Assembly (NCBI GenBank): GCA_016788295.1
Contig: JAEUSY010000039.1
Coordinates: 1-54,162, forward strand
DNA length: 54,162 bases
Source: Flavobacteriales bacterium
GTDB lineage: Bacteria > Bacteroidota > Bacteroidia > Flavobacteriales_F > PHOS-HE28
Reading direction: 5' to 3'
Below are positions 1 to 9,271 of the stretch, one piece after another. Below the pieces are notes generated by a model. The model saw only the letters and a program-made list of their open reading frames with translations. It did no database searches and was not told where the DNA came from. Numbering within the stretch: position 1 is the stretch's first letter; every line of letters starts with the position of its first letter. Made by a program: the position numbers and the translations under genes.

Positions 1-375
<375 letters not shown>

Positions 376-463
376 ATGTTTGTTTGATCTGGTTCGTTGA
401 CGAGGTCTCTCATGTTGATCTGTCGATCACAAGGACACCTGCTGTTCTCAGATTGGACAATAA

Positions 464-473
464 GTCAAAGAAC
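464..473 (-). promoter_or_regulatory. boxA-like antitermination site in the rRNA leader
   Basis: The minus strand reads agttctttga, close to the boxA consensus (TGYTCTTTGA), about 90 nt before the 16S 5' end. A second gttctttga lies at 663-671, between the two promoters. Position and sequence fit NusB/NusE-type antitermination; the role is inferred. Confidence 0.4.
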
Positions 474-563
474 TGTATCGGGTCGGGATTTGCATCCCTA
501 TTCCGGTCTCGTTCAGTCTTTCAAGCTCCCTTACTTCGGGGTCACCCCCGTCGTTTGGGACGG

Positions 564-594
564 CAAAAGTAGATGTTGTTTCGATATCTGCAAG
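564..594 (-). promoter_or_regulatory. rRNA promoter P2 (Bacteroidota type)
   Basis: Minus strand: -7 element TACTTTTG (571-564), then 19 nt upstream CTTG (594-591) in place of the -33 TTTG. The spacer equals that of P1. It lies about 190 nt before the 16S 5' end. The -33 match is imperfect, so confidence is moderate. Confidence 0.6.
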
Positions 595-690
595 TGGATG
601 TTGAAAAACTTTTTCAGACCACCCTTCGCATCTGCCTCACCATCTCCCCTTACCGGGTCGCTTCAAAGAACGTTTTTCCGAAAGCGGCTG

Positions 691-721
691 CAAATGTAAG
701 GAGCTGTTCCACATCTGCAAA
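691..721 (-). promoter_or_regulatory. rRNA promoter P1 (Bacteroidota type)
   Basis: Minus strand: perfect -33 TTTG (721-718), 19-nt spacer, perfect -7 TACATTTG (698-691). This matches the primary-sigma promoter described for Bacteroides and Flavobacterium. It drives the rrn operon through a leader of over 300 nt. The rest of 376-753 is leader and intergenic DNA without a credible gene. Confidence 0.8.
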
Positions 722-753
722 CACTGGGGTAAGAATTTTTTGATGTGCCCCCC

Positions 754-1440
754 TCAAGGCGTGGTCACGGCCACAGGCAACACCTTGCCATTGAACAGCT
801 TATGGCCGTTCAGAACAAATTCCGCCACGTACGCTCCCATCGCCTCGGCCGTTACCGGGGCCTTGAAACCGGGGAAGGCAGCCCGCAGCATATCCGTGTC
901 CACCGCCCCCAAGGCCAGGCAGTTGCTCCGTATCCCGTGGTCCTTGAACTCCTCTGCCAGGCACTGGGCCAAGCAGGCCAATGCCGCTTTACTGGCACTG
1001 TAGGCCACCAGACCCGGGAACTTGGCGCTGTCCTGGAAGCCACCCATGCTGCCAATATGTACGATGTGGCCCGGCGGGTCGCCAGCGAGCTCGGGAACAA
1101 GTGCCTGTGATAGTTCCAGTGGCGCCAATACGTTCACGGCATACAGCTTCTCCAGGTCGGCACGCTTGTGCTCGCCCATGGGTCGGTTGTGGAGCAGCCC
1201 GGCATTGTGCACCAGCCCCAGCACCCTTCTTCCCGCCACATGGGCCTTTACCCGCTCAGCCGAATCGGGTTCCGCCAGGTCCAAGGCCAGGCCTTCCATG
1301 CGCCCCTCCCCTTCCGCAATGAGTTGCTTCAATGCTTGTTCATCACGCGCAATGGCCAGCACAGGTACCTTGTGTACCTGGCATAACGCCAAGACGGTGG
1401 CCCTGCCTACGCCCCGGCTCGCCCCTGTTACGATCACCAT
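754..1440 (-). CDS. short-chain dehydrogenase/reductase (SDR)
   Basis: A 228-residue classical SDR, predicted to be a cytosolic NAD(P)-dependent oxidoreductase. It shows the cofactor motif TGASRGVG at residues 5-12, NAG at 79-81, a catalytic Ser near 131 in HIGSMGG, and the YxxxK pair Tyr147/Lys151 in YSASK. The substrate cannot be told from sequence. The ATG at 1440 is chosen because the glycine-rich loop should start within a few residues and an AGGAG lies just upstream. In-frame ATGs at 1461 and 1515 would add 7 or 25 unconserved residues. It is divergent from the MscS channel gene and stands alone between that gene and the rRNA operon. Confidence 0.88.
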   Translation of the reverse strand: MVIVTGASRGVGRATVLALCQVHKVPVLAIARDEQALKQLIAEGEGRMEGLALDLAEPDSAERVKAHVAGRRVLGLVHNAGLLHNRPMGEHKRADLEKLYAVNVLAPLELSQALVPELAGDPPGHIVHIGSMGGFQDSAKFPGLVAYSASKAALACLAQCLAEEFKDHGIRSNCLALGAVDTDMLRAAFPGFKAPVTAEAMGAYVAEFVLNGHKLFNGKVLPVAVTTP

Positions 1441-1485
1441 CCCTTCTCCTACGTGCCTCATTTCTTGACCCTTTTGACGTGAACC

Positions 1486-1493
1486 TACCTTTG
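1486..1493 (+). promoter_or_regulatory. -7 box TACCTTTG upstream of the mechanosensitive channel gene
   Basis: A perfect TAnnTTTG box 62 nt before the start codon at 1556. No -33 TTTG at 17-23 nt spacing is visible. Confidence 0.35.
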
Positions 1494-1555
1494 GCGACAG
1501 CTGACCAGCGAACATGCGCTAAAGCGTCTGTACTGGTCATGCCAAATGTACCGGC

Positions 1556-2626
1556 ATGGGTGGAACGCTCCTTCATACGTTGATCTGGAACAACAGTCTT
1601 GAACAATGGCTGCTCGCGCTGGCCTGGGCCGGGGGGGCCTGGCTGGCGGGCAAGCTCCTTTACTGGGTGTCCTCCTCGGTGCTCCGGAAGCTGGCGGCAC
1701 GGACAGAAACCCGCTTGGACGACATCCTGATCGTGGCGCTGCGCGGCCCAGTGGTGGTATTGGTGACCGTGATCGGCTTCTACCTGGCCTACCACCAACT
1801 GGACATTCCGGAACGTTTGGACCGTTGGGCCGACCGGATCTTCAAGGTGGCGTCGGTGCTCACCTTCACCTGGCTGGTGGCCCGCATGCTGGATGCCTTG
1901 GTGGAGGAATACCTGCTACCGCGGGCCAAACGCGAACAGACCACCGTGATCAAGAGCCAGCTGGTACCCGTGGTACGCAGCGCCACGAAAGTGCTGGTCT
2001 GGGGCATGGGCCTGATATTGGCGTTGAACAATGCCGGATACAATGTGGGTGCGCTTCTCGCGGGCATAGGCATCGGTGGCCTGGCCATGGCCATGGCGGC
2101 CAAGGACACGGTGGCCAACATTTTCGGGGGCATCACGGTATTCGCCGACAAGCCGTTCCAGACCGGCGACCGCGTTCGGGTGGCCGGCTATGATGGCGTG
2201 GTGCAGGAAGTGGGTATCCGCAGCACACGCATACGCACGCTCGATGGTCCCATCGTTGTGGTGCCCAACTTCAAGTTCACCGACAGCGTGTTGGAGAACG
2301 TGACCAACGAACCTGCGCGTCGTATCCGGCATGAGCTCGGGCTCGTGTACCAGACCTCGCCGGAAAAAATGGAAGAGGCGCTGGCCCTGTTGCACAAGTT
2401 GGTGGACGACCATCAGGATGTGCTTGAGCAGGACCGTGTGGTCTCGTTCCATGCCTTCAAGGACTACTCGCTCAGCATCCTGTTCGCCTACCATATCCGC
2501 AAAAGCGCGGACATCATGCACACACAGTCCATGGTCCATTTGGAACTACTGCGTCGCTTCCACGCGGCTGGCTTGGAGTTCGCTTACCCAACGGCCGTGG
2601 AGCTCCAGGGTGATTACAAGCCCTGA
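1556..2626 (+). CDS. MscS-family small-conductance mechanosensitive channel
   Basis: A 356-residue inner-membrane protein with N-terminal hydrophobic segments near 15-40, 58-80 and 95-118, then the MscS pore helix and beta domain. The pore region (about 160-192) carries alternating small residues (GALLAGIGIGGLAMAMAAKD) and runs into NIFGGITVFADKPFQTGDRV (188-207) and the VVVPN motif near 237, all diagnostic of MscS. The expected role is release of solutes on hypo-osmotic shock. Length is between E. coli MscS (286) and MscK-type proteins. It ends 5 bp before the convergent mtgA stop, with no terminator between them. Confidence 0.93.
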   Translation: MGGTLLHTLIWNNSLEQWLLALAWAGGAWLAGKLLYWVSSSVLRKLAARTETRLDDILIVALRGPVVVLVTVIGFYLAYHQLDIPERLDRWADRIFKVASVLTFTWLVARMLDALVEEYLLPRAKREQTTVIKSQLVPVVRSATKVLVWGMGLILALNNAGYNVGALLAGIGIGGLAMAMAAKDTVANIFGGITVFADKPFQTGDRVRVAGYDGVVQEVGIRSTRIRTLDGPIVVVPNFKFTDSVLENVTNEPARRIRHELGLVYQTSPEKMEEALALLHKLVDDHQDVLEQDRVVSFHAFKDYSLSILFAYHIRKSADIMHTQSMVHLELLRRFHAAGLEFAYPTAVELQGDYKP

Positions 2627-2631
2627 TGCAC

Positions 2632-3393
2632 TTACTTCTTCCTGGCCTTGGCCTTTGCCTCGCGCTTGGCCTTGCGGGCCTCCTCCTTCTCGATCTTCTC
2701 CTCGCGCTTGCGCCTCACCTCGGGATCGAGCACATCGCCGATGTTGGCCATTTGGCGCACCACCCATTGCTGGCGGCTGCGGATGTAGCCTGATGGGCTG
2801 GTGCAGCTGAACCGCCGCGGGGCCGGCAAGGTGGCCGTGATCAGTGCCGCCTGTGAGGCCGTGAGCTTGGCGGCAGAGCGATCGAAACAATGGCGTGATG
2901 CCGCTTCAACGCCGAACACGCCCTTCCCCATCTCGGCCACGTTCAGGTACACTTCAAGGATCCGCTCCTTGGACCAGAGGAGCTCCATCAGCGCAGTGAA
3001 CCAGGCCTCCAGCCCCTTGCGCACATACGTGCGGCCCGGCCAGAGGAAAACGTTCTTGGCGGTCTGCTGGCTGATGGTGCTTCCACCGCGGATGCGCTTC
3101 CCTTTCTTGTTGCGCTCCATGGCCTTGCGCATGGCCTCCCACGAGAAGCCGCTATGGAACATGAACCGCTGATCCTCCGAGGCCATCACCGCCAGCGGCA
3201 TGTTCCTGGAAATGGACGACCAATCGACCACGGTGCGTTTGACGGCTCCCTGCTCGAACTTCTGCTGCACCATGACCCACGTGACCGGTGGTTCCACAAT
3301 GCCCAACAGACCGACCCAGAGCAGGGAGACCACCACGAACCAGAGGAGGCCCGCGCCGATCCATCGGAACACATGGGTAATGGTGCGGCGCAT
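2632..3393 (-). CDS. mtgA: monofunctional peptidoglycan glycosyltransferase MtgA
   Basis: A 253-residue GT51 enzyme that polymerises lipid II into glycan strands at the outer face of the inner membrane. An N-terminal anchor spans about 12-32. The catalytic motif ASEDQRF contains Glu73, followed by GGSTISQQ at 103-110, KNVFLWPGR and the second acidic motif in LEVYLNVAEMG. There is no transpeptidase domain, so it is the monofunctional form. The last 30 residues are a Lys/Arg/Glu-rich tail (KREEKIEKEEARKAKREAK), not part of the GT51 fold and probably a flexible or coiled extension. A TACTTTCG box lies at 3421-3428, 27 nt before the ATG. Confidence 0.95.
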   Translation of the reverse strand: MRRTITHVFRWIGAGLLWFVVVSLLWVGLLGIVEPPVTWVMVQQKFEQGAVKRTVVDWSSISRNMPLAVMASEDQRFMFHSGFSWEAMRKAMERNKKGKRIRGGSTISQQTAKNVFLWPGRTYVRKGLEAWFTALMELLWSKERILEVYLNVAEMGKGVFGVEAASRHCFDRSAAKLTASQAALITATLPAPRRFSCTSPSGYIRSRQQWVVRQMANIGDVLDPEVRRKREEKIEKEEARKAKREAKAKARKK

Positions 3394-3450
3394 GCGGGTG
3401 CCTACTGGCGAGCTAATGGCCGCGAAAGTAGGTGGCGGCCCAATGCCACG

Positions 3451-3488
3451 AAAAACAAGGGGCCAGCCCCGATGGACCAGCCCCTGTT
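3451..3488 (-). terminator. Rho-independent terminator after the DUF6249-like gene
   Basis: Minus strand: AACAGGGGC (3488-3480) pairs with GCCCCTTGTT (3463-3454, one bulged base), then a T run at 3455-3451. It sits between the stop of the gene at 3508 and the mtgA promoter. Confidence 0.6.
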
Positions 3489-3507
3489 GATCGACCGCTT
3501 CCGAACC

Positions 3508-3849
3508 TCAACCCTGTTGCTTGCGGCCAAAGAAGGCGTAGAAGAGCACCAAGGCCAGTCCACCGAAGATGGCCATGCCCACGAAGAAAGGCAGCGGGTT
3601 GTCATCGCCTACGGGCATGGTGGCGCGCTGGAACAAATGACCGGCCACACAACCCAGGCCCACGCCAATGAGCAACATCCCGTTCTTCAAGGTGCGCAAG
3701 TGATCGGCCATGGGGCGGTGCAGGCCGGGTGCGAGGCCCTTGTCGATCATGTTCATGCGCTCGCGGTGGCGGGTGGTGAAGTACATGTAGAACAGACCGA
3801 ACACGGAGCAGAAAAAGAAAATGATGGTGATGGCTTCCTGGGCGTTCAT
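3508..3849 (-). CDS. small membrane protein, DUF6249-like
   Basis: A 113-residue protein with three hydrophobic segments (about 6-24, 57-75 and 88-106). A conserved cytoplasmic patch after the first reads TRHRERMNMIDKGLAPG, with the RxxRMxMIdkG pattern seen in DUF6249 membrane proteins of Bacteroidota. The ATG at 3849 is chosen because the first TM starts directly after it; a GTG/ATG further upstream would add 24 polar residues. Function is unknown. In related genomes such proteins often accompany ECF sigma/anti-sigma genes, and here a sigma factor lies divergently 220 bp away, which is only suggestive. Confidence 0.75.
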   Translation of the reverse strand: MNAQEAITIIFFFCSVFGLFYMYFTTRHRERMNMIDKGLAPGLHRPMADHLRTLKNGMLLIGVGLGCVAGHLFQRATMPVGDDNPLPFFVGMAIFGGLALVLFYAFFGRKQQG

Positions 3850-3996
3850 GGCGGTGGAATGGTTCGTTACTGGGTGATGGCCCGTTGCTGTGGCCGTTGA
3901 CCATCTGACGCAGCCGCTCACGGGCCGGTTACGATCCGTTCATCCTTCGCCGCTGAAGGTCATTACAGCGCTCCCTTACCGGTGGTACCAGATGCC

Positions 3997-4027
3997 TTTG
4001 TGCCGGGCCGCACGACGCTTCCCTTTG
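3997..4027 (+). promoter_or_regulatory. predicted promoter of the ECF sigma operon
   Basis: TTTG (3997-4000), 19-nt spacer, TCCCTTTG (4020-4027). This has the same 19-nt geometry as rRNA P1, with one mismatch in the -7 box (C for A). It would give a leader of about 40 nt before the GTG at 4071. Confidence 0.5.
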
Positions 4028-4070
4028 TAACCGAGCACCGGTATCCCTGCGTCCTATCCGCCACACGCCC

Positions 4071-4634
4071 GTGGACCACAGCACCACCATCCAACACATC
4101 CTTGCCGGCGACAGCAGGGCCTACGCGGAGCTCGTGCGGCATTACCAGCGCATGGTCTATACAGTCTGCTACCGCGTGCTCCGCAACACCGAGGATGCCG
4201 AGGAGGCCACCCAGGACAGCTTCGTGAAGGCCTACCAGCACTTGGCGGGCTTTGGTGGCAGTGCCAAGTTCAGCACTTGGTTGTACAGCATCGCCTACCG
4301 CACGGCCATCAGCCACGGACGGAAACGACGCAGCGACGAGACCTCGGTGGATGATCTACCAAACCACCCCGCCAGTGCGCCCGACACCACCGGCCAACGC
4401 CATGAACTGAGGAAGCTCCTGGACAATGCGTTGGCGCGATTGGACCCCGAGGATGCATCCATCCTGAGCTTCTTTCATCTGGAGGAACTGAGCGTGGAGG
4501 AGATCGTAACCATCACCGGACTGGGTGCGTCGAATGTGAAAGTGCGCCTGCACCGTGCCCGCAAAAAGCTGCTGGACGTGATACAGGCCACCTATGGTCC
4601 CGAAGCACAACGCCTAATTTTGGAACATGCCTGA
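4071..4634 (+). CDS. ECF-family RNA polymerase sigma factor
   Basis: A 187-residue sigma-70 factor with only regions 2 and 4. Region 2 (about 18-88) includes NTEDAEEATQDSFVKAYQHL and the FSTWLYSIAYR core-binding and -10 helix signature. Region 4 (about 128-178) has LEELSVEEIVTITGL followed by the recognition helix SNVKVRLHRARKKL. The linker is Asp/Pro rich. The start is GTG at 4071, with no earlier in-frame ATG near the domain. It overlaps the next gene by 8 bp, so the two are translationally coupled. The target regulon cannot be deduced. Confidence 0.93.
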   Translation: MDHSTTIQHILAGDSRAYAELVRHYQRMVYTVCYRVLRNTEDAEEATQDSFVKAYQHLAGFGGSAKFSTWLYSIAYRTAISHGRKRRSDETSVDDLPNHPASAPDTTGQRHELRKLLDNALARLDPEDASILSFFHLEELSVEEIVTITGLGASNVKVRLHRARKKLLDVIQATYGPEAQRLILEHA

Positions 4635-5004
4635 CCCCAAGGATGAGCTCCACCACCTGTTCCGGGCAGCGGGTCATTCCGGGCCGGACAGGGACCTCAC
4701 GGACCGCATCATGGCCCGGGTGGCCGTTACGCCCATCCTTCGGCCCACGCCGGTCAAACCCATTCTTGGGCGCACTGCATGGATGGCCATTGGTGCACTT
4801 GCTGCTTTGGTTATGGTGATCGCTGTGGTGATTGGACAAGGACAGGAGAGCAAAGGCCTCTACACGACCGACCTGTTCAACAACCTCTCTACTTCACTAC
4901 CGGCTACCGATAATTGGGCCATCTGGCTGGCCGGTCTTTCCGCCAGCCTGGTGGTGCTCGGTGCCTTGGACCGCATGTTGGCCATTGGCCGTCGATCGGC
5001 CTGA
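4627..5004 (+). CDS. membrane protein coupled to the ECF sigma factor; candidate anti-sigma factor
   Basis: A 125-residue protein with a cytosolic N-terminal half (DELHHLFRAAG and LTDRIMARVAV), a TM near 50-70, a short exposed loop and a second TM near 98-117. No zinc-binding HxxxCxxC motif of the ZAS anti-sigma family is seen. The 8-bp overlap with the sigma gene and the topology argue that it controls that sigma factor. This is inference from position, not from a recognised domain. It is followed by a shared terminator facing tpx. Confidence 0.7.
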   Translation: MPDPKDELHHLFRAAGHSGPDRDLTDRIMARVAVTPILRPTPVKPILGRTAWMAIGALAALVMVIAVVIGQGQESKGLYTTDLFNNLSTSLPATDNWAIWLAGLSASLVVLGALDRMLAIGRRSA

Positions 5005-5016
5005 GCGAATTCCCCC

Positions 5017-5057
5017 GAAAAAGGAACGCCCACCCTGGTTGACCAAGGTGGGCGTTC
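5017..5057 (-). terminator. strong terminator between the sigma operon and tpx
   Basis: An 11-bp perfect stem GAACGCCCACC (5024-5034) / GGTGGGCGTTC (5047-5057), extended by an inner TGGT/ACCA. On the minus strand it is followed by CCTTTTT, a textbook Rho-independent terminator for tpx. The hairpin can also fold on the plus strand, where no T run follows. Confidence 0.85.
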
Positions 5058-5072
5058 GTGTGTTGGCAGGGT

Positions 5073-5558
5073 TCAGAGCAGACCCTTTGCCGCGTTCAAT
5101 GCAGCATCGTAATAGGGTTCGCTGCCCAGTTCGGGAGTTAGCTCGTGATAGCGGATCACGCCTTCCTTGTCGATGACCCACACCGCGCGGCAGGTGATGG
5201 CCTGCATGGGACCTTCGGCGATGGCCGCGCCCCACTTCTCGCTGAGATCACGGTAGCGAAAATCGCTGCCCGTGTGCACGTTGGTGATGCCCTCGGTGTC
5301 GCAGAAGCGCTTCATGGCAAAGGGCAGGTCCATGCTCACCACGAGCACGTGGGCGCCAAGCCCTGCGGCCTTCTGGTTGAAGGTGCGCGTTTCGGTGGCG
5401 CATACGCCGGTATCGAGGCTGGGCACGGACAGCAGCACCACCACGTTGCCCTTCAGCGAGGCGAGGTCGGCGTCGGTGCGGTCCTGTTTTACAAAACGTA
5501 ATTGCGGTGCGGTGGCACCCACGCCGGGGAGGGTGCCAATGGTACGGGGTTGAGCCAT
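5073..5558 (-). CDS. tpx: thiol peroxidase Tpx
   Basis: A 161-residue atypical 2-Cys peroxiredoxin that reduces hydrogen and alkyl peroxides with thioredoxin. The peroxidatic Cys53 lies in PSLDTGVCATETRTF and the resolving Cys86 in KRFCDTEGI. The VPSLDT motif and a length near the usual 165-168 support Tpx over Bcp or AhpC. A third Cys near 123 (ITCRAVW) is extra. It lies 47 bp downstream of purL on the same strand with no terminator between, so co-transcription with purL is possible. It ends before a strong hairpin terminator. Confidence 0.95.
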   Translation of the reverse strand: MAQPRTIGTLPGVGATAPQLRFVKQDRTDADLASLKGNVVVLLSVPSLDTGVCATETRTFNQKAAGLGAHVLVVSMDLPFAMKRFCDTEGITNVHTGSDFRYRDLSEKWGAAIAEGPMQAITCRAVWVIDKEGVIRYHELTPELGSEPYYDAALNAAKGLL

Positions 5559-5605
5559 TTCTGTGTTGTGAAGGTTCGGTACGTGGAAGGAACAGCGGAT
5601 AGCGC

Positions 5606-7861
5606 CTACTGTTCGTTCATGATCTTGGGGATGGCCTCTTCGTAGACCTTCCGGGCCTCGTCGATGGTGCCGAAACGCTGGTCATCCACCACCAATTTGC
5701 CCTGGGTCACGTGGCCGAGGAGCATGCTGGGCACACGGCTCTGGGCCATCATGTCCAGGAACTCGTCCTCGTTGTCCTGGTCCACCGTTACGATCACGCG
5801 GCCCTGTGCCTCACCGAAGAGGAAGGCATCCTCGCGCACTTCACTGTCGGTGACCACATCGAAGCCGAGCCCGCGGGGCAGGGCCATTTCCACCAGGGTG
5901 GTCCACACGCCGCCATCGCTCACATCGTGCGCAGCGTTGATGAGGCCCTGACGGATGAGCATGAGCAGCATGGTGTGCAGGCGCTTCTCCTCATCGAGGT
6001 TGAAGTACGGCGCCGGCGAGCGCTCGATGCCGTGGATGCGCGTGAGGTATTCGCTGCTCGCGATATCGTCCACCACCTTGCCGATCAGGAAAATGAGATC
6101 GCCCTTCTGCTTGAAGTCGAGGCTCATGCGCTTGCTCACATCGGGCACAATGCCCACCATGCCGATCGTGGGCGTGGGGAACACCGGGATGTTGCGCTGT
6201 TCGGTAACGGTGTGGTTGTAGAAGCTCACGTTGCCACCGGTAACGGGTGTCTCGAAGGCACGGCAGGCATCGCCCATGCCCTTGATCACCTGCGCGAACT
6301 GCCAGTACACCTCGGGATCGTAGGGGTTGCCGAAGTTGAGGCAATTGGTGACGCCGCAGGGCTCGCCGCCGGTGCAGGCGATGTTGCGCGCGGCCTTGCT
6401 CACCGCGATCATGGCGCCGGTGTACGGGTCGGCGTGCACGTAGCGGCCGTTGCAATCAACGGACACGGCCAGGCCTTTGCCCGTTTCGCGCACCAGCACC
6501 AGGCCGGCATCGCTGGGGGCGTTGGTGCTCATGTTGTTGGTGCGCACCATGGTATCGTACTGCTCGCTCACCCAGCGCTTGCTGGCAATGTTGGGGCTGG
6601 CCAGCAGGTCATAGGCCACCGCTTTCAGGTCGGCGGGCTCGTCCACATCATCGAGCTGGAACTTCTTGTTCTCGGCGAAGTAGGCGGGCTCCTTCTGCTC
6701 GCGGTCGTACACGGGTGCGCCACCGCCCAGCACCAGGCTTTCGGCAGGCACCTCGGCCACCAGCTCGCCGTGCATGTAATAGCGGATCTGGCCACCGTCC
6801 GTCACGGTGCCGATCTCCACACAGTTCAGGTCCCACTTGTCGAAGATGGCCTTCACCTCGGCCTCGCGGCCTTTCTTCACCACCACCAGCATGCGCTCCT
6901 GGCTCTCGCTGAGCAGGATCTCCCAAGCACGCATGCCCTCCTGACGCGTAGGCACGCGATCCAGGTGGATGTCCATGCCCGCTTCGCCCTTGGCGCTCAT
7001 CTCGCTGGTGCTGCAGGTGATACCCGCCGCGCCCATGTCCTGCATGCCGATGATGGCATCGGTCATCGACAGTTCGAGCGAGGCTTCCAGCAGCAGCTTC
7101 TCCATGAAGGGGTCGCCCACCTGCACGGCCGGCAGATCGTCCATGCTGGTCTCGGTGATGTCCTTGCTGGCGAAGGAGGCGCCGTGGATACCGTCCTTGC
7201 CGGTGCTGCTGCCCACAATGAACACGGGGTTGCCCTTGCCGTGGCTGGTGGCGCTGATCACGCGATCGGTGCGTACGATGCCCACGCTCATGGCGTTCAC
7301 CAGCGGGTTGGTGGTGTAGCAGGGGTCGAAGTAGACCTCGCCGCCCAGCACGGGCACACCGAAGGCATTTCCGTAATCGCCGATGCCCTTTACCACGCCG
7401 CGCATGTGCCAGCGGCTGCGGGATTCGGTGCTGATATCGCCGAAGCGCAGGCTGTTGAGCTGTGCGATGGGACGCGCGCCCATGGTGAAGATGTCGCGGT
7501 TGATGCCGCCCACGCCCGTGGCCGCACCCTGGTAGGGCTCAATGGCGCTGGGGTGGTTGTGGCTCTCGATCTTGAAGGCGCAGGCCCATCCGTCGCCGAT
7601 GTCCACCAGGCCGGCGTTCTCCTGTCCGGCCTCGGCCAACAGTTTCGGGCCGCTGCGCGGAAGGGTCTTCAGCTGCTTGATGGAGTTCTTGTAGGAGCAG
7701 TGCTCGCTCCACATCGCGCTGTAGATGCTCAGCTCGGTGAAGTTGGGCTGCCGGCCCAGGATGCCCTTGATCTTATCGAATTCCTCGGGCAGCAGACCGA
7801 GCTTCTTGGCGGTATCCACGCCAGCGGGCGCGGTGTCGGGGTTGACGGTGGTGGTGGCCAT
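5606..7861 (-). CDS. purL: phosphoribosylformylglycinamidine synthase, small PurL form
   Basis: A 751-residue FGAM synthase of the small type (about 740 residues), step four of de novo purine synthesis. It contains only the ATP-grasp-like synthase; the glutaminase (PurQ) and PurS are separate and not in this window. Visible marks are SEHCSYKNS near residue 52 with the catalytic His, [20 protein letters not shown] (ATP site), [14 protein letters not shown] and HDVSDGG near the C-terminus. The frame stays open far upstream over the divergent gene, but homology starts just after the ATG at 7861 and a -7 box lies 10 nt before it. Many Bacteroidota carry the long fused PurL, so the small form is a useful lineage mark. 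Confidence 0.95.
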   Translation of the reverse strand: MATTTVNPDTAPAGVDTAKKLGLLPEEFDKIKGILGRQPNFTELSIYSAMWSEHCSYKNSIKQLKTLPRSGPKLLAEAGQENAGLVDIGDGWACAFKIESHNHPSAIEPYQGAATGVGGINRDIFTMGARPIAQLNSLRFGDISTESRSRWHMRGVVKGIGDYGNAFGVPVLGGEVYFDPCYTTNPLVNAMSVGIVRTDRVISATSHGKGNPVFIVGSSTGKDGIHGASFASKDITETSMDDLPAVQVGDPFMEKLLLEASLELSMTDAIIGMQDMGAAGITCSTSEMSAKGEAGMDIHLDRVPTRQEGMRAWEILLSESQERMLVVVKKGREAEVKAIFDKWDLNCVEIGTVTDGGQIRYYMHGELVAEVPAESLVLGGGAPVYDREQKEPAYFAENKKFQLDDVDEPADLKAVAYDLLASPNIASKRWVSEQYDTMVRTNNMSTNAPSDAGLVLVRETGKGLAVSVDCNGRYVHADPYTGAMIAVSKAARNIACTGGEPCGVTNCLNFGNPYDPEVYWQFAQVIKGMGDACRAFETPVTGGNVSFYNHTVTEQRNIPVFPTPTIGMVGIVPDVSKRMSLDFKQKGDLIFLIGKVVDDIASSEYLTRIHGIERSPAPYFNLDEEKRLHTMLLMLIRQGLINAAHDVSDGGVWTTLVEMALPRGLGFDVVTDSEVREDAFLFGEAQGRVIVTVDQDNEDEFLDMMAQSRVPSMLLGHVTQGKLVVDDQRFGTIDEARKVYEEAIPKIMNEQ

Positions 7862-7871
7862 GATGAGGGCG

Positions 7872-7879
7872 CAAAGGTA
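7872..7879 (-). promoter_or_regulatory. -7 box TACCTTTG of purL
   Basis: A perfect TAnnTTTG on the minus strand, ending 10 nt before the purL ATG. It predicts a 5' leader of only a few nucleotides. No clear -33 TTTG. Confidence 0.5.
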
Positions 7880-7944
7880 ACCGGGGCTGGGACGTGGCGG
7901 GGAGCGCGCCACCCCCGGGCATCCCCCCACCCCGCCCCCGCGTC

Positions 7945-7952
7945 TACCTTCG
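7945..7952 (+). promoter_or_regulatory. -7 box TACCTTCG of the membrane protein gene at 7961
   Basis: The box ends 8 nt before the ATG, so transcription is predicted to start at or near the start codon. One mismatch from TAnnTTTG. Confidence 0.4.
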
Positions 7953-7960
7953 GCCCGCCC

Positions 7961-9271
7961 ATGTCCGGAGCCCTCCTCGCCATTGCCTATTGTGCCTTGT
8001 TCCTTTTCGGGATCCGGCGTTGGGCGTTCTTCAGGGCCGTACCCGGGCTGCCGGTTCGTTGGATCGGCGCCTTCTTTGTACTGAAAGTGCTGGCGGGCAC
8101 CGCGCTCTGGGCCGTGTACACCTACATCCACCCCGACCGCGCCACGGCAGACATCTACAAGTTCTTCGACGATAGCGCGGTGATGACCAGCGCGCTCTTC
8201 GCCAAACCGGCCGATGGCCTGCGCATGCTGTTCGGCCTCGGCAACGACACGCCCTACTACACCGAGCACTACTACAGCGCCATGAACAACTGGGTGCGGC
8301 AGTACGAGAGCAATCTCTACAACGATGCGCACACCATGATCCGCTTCAATGCCTTGCTGCGCCTGTTCTCCTTCGGCCACTACCACGTGCACACGGTGTT
8401 CGCCAGTCTCATTTCGCTCATTGGTCTGGTGGCGCTGTACAAGGCCTTGGTGCCCTTTGTGCGCGGCATGGAGCGGCTGCTTGTGGCCGGCGTGTTCCTC
8501 TGGCCCAGCCTGCTGTTCTGGTCGAGCGGGGTGCTGAAGGAATGCCTGCTGATCGGCGGATTGGGCCTGTTCGTACACGCCGCGCTCAGCATGATCCACT
8601 CCGGTGCCGAACGGCGCGCACTGGTGCAAGGCCTGCTCGGTCTGTTAATGATGTTGTTGGTGAAGTACTACGTGCTGCTCTGCCTCCTTCCGCCGCTGGT
8701 GGCCTACGCGTGGCAGGTGCGGCGTGGCGGTGGTGCGTGGACGAAATTCGCCGTGGTGCATGGGCTTGCGGTGCTGCTTGTCCTAGGCGCCGCACGCCTG
8801 GGGTCGGGCACCGACATCATGTACCTGCTCAGCGTGAAGCAGCACGACTTCATCGGGCTGGCGCACTTCACCGGTAGTGGCAGCCATGTGGACACGCCCC
8901 TGCTGAAGCCCGATGCGCTCACCTTCCTGAAGGCCGTTCCGAGCGCCTTCCACATGACCTTCATTTCGCCTTTCGCCACTTGGCATCGCGGCGCCCTGGG
9001 GCTGATGGGCGCCGTGGAGAACCTGCTGATCCCACTGGGTACGCTGTGGGCGCTCTGGTACCGACGCAAATGGTCGGCCGTGAACCTTCCGATGCTCCTG
9101 TTCAGCGCGTGTTTCGTGGTGTTGCTCGCGCTCATCATCGGTTGGAGCATTCCCATTGTGGGCGCCATGCTGCGCTACCGCATCCCCTTGTTGCCCTTCG
9201 TGGCGCTCATTTGGCTGCTTGTGGCCGATCCTGCGCGCATTCCACTTCCCAAGTTCCTTCGCACGCCATGA
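7961..9271 (+). CDS. polytopic membrane protein of unknown function
   Basis: A 436-residue protein with about ten hydrophobic segments, two short ones at the N-terminus and the rest from about 140 onward. The loop at about 55-130 is soluble and Tyr/Asp rich ([31 protein letters not shown]). The layout, a large loop between TM1-2 and a helical core with [13 protein letters not shown], resembles polysaccharide polymerase or GT-C type glycosyltransferases, but no catalytic motif is clear. The open frame extends far upstream opposite purL; the ATG at 7961 is chosen because hydrophobic sequence and the promoter box both begin there. It overlaps the next gene by 4 bp (ATGA). Confidence 0.8.
   Translation: MSGALLAIAYCALFLFGIRRWAFFRAVPGLPVRWIGAFFVLKVLAGTALWAVYTYIHPDRATADIYKFFDDSAVMTSALFAKPADGLRMLFGLGNDTPYYTEHYYSAMNNWVRQYESNLYNDAHTMIRFNALLRLFSFGHYHVHTVFASLISLIGLVALYKALVPFVRGMERLLVAGVFLWPSLLFWSSGVLKECLLIGGLGLFVHAALSMIHSGAERRALVQGLLGLLMMLLVKYYVLLCLLPPLVAYAWQVRRGGGAWTKFAVVHGLAVLLVLGAARLGSGTDIMYLLSVKQHDFIGLAHFTGSGSHVDTPLLKPDALTFLKAVPSAFHMTFISPFATWHRGALGLMGAVENLLIPLGTLWALWYRRKWSAVNLPMLLFSACFVVLLALIIGWSIPIVGAMLRYRIPLLPFVALIWLLVADPARIPLPKFLRTP

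Noticed and set aside
1443..1515. Longer SDR start at 1515
   Set aside because: Adds 25 unconserved residues before the cofactor loop; an AGGAG precedes the ATG at 1440.
5711..7960. Very long open frame antisense to purL, continuous with the membrane protein at 7961
   Set aside because: Low-complexity His/Ala/Gly/Val product, a mirror of GC-rich codons of purL. Homology and promoter place the real start at 7961.
7862..8629. N-terminal extension of the purL frame (256 residues)
   Set aside because: It overlaps the divergent gene, has no family similarity, and PurL homology starts at the ATG at 7861.
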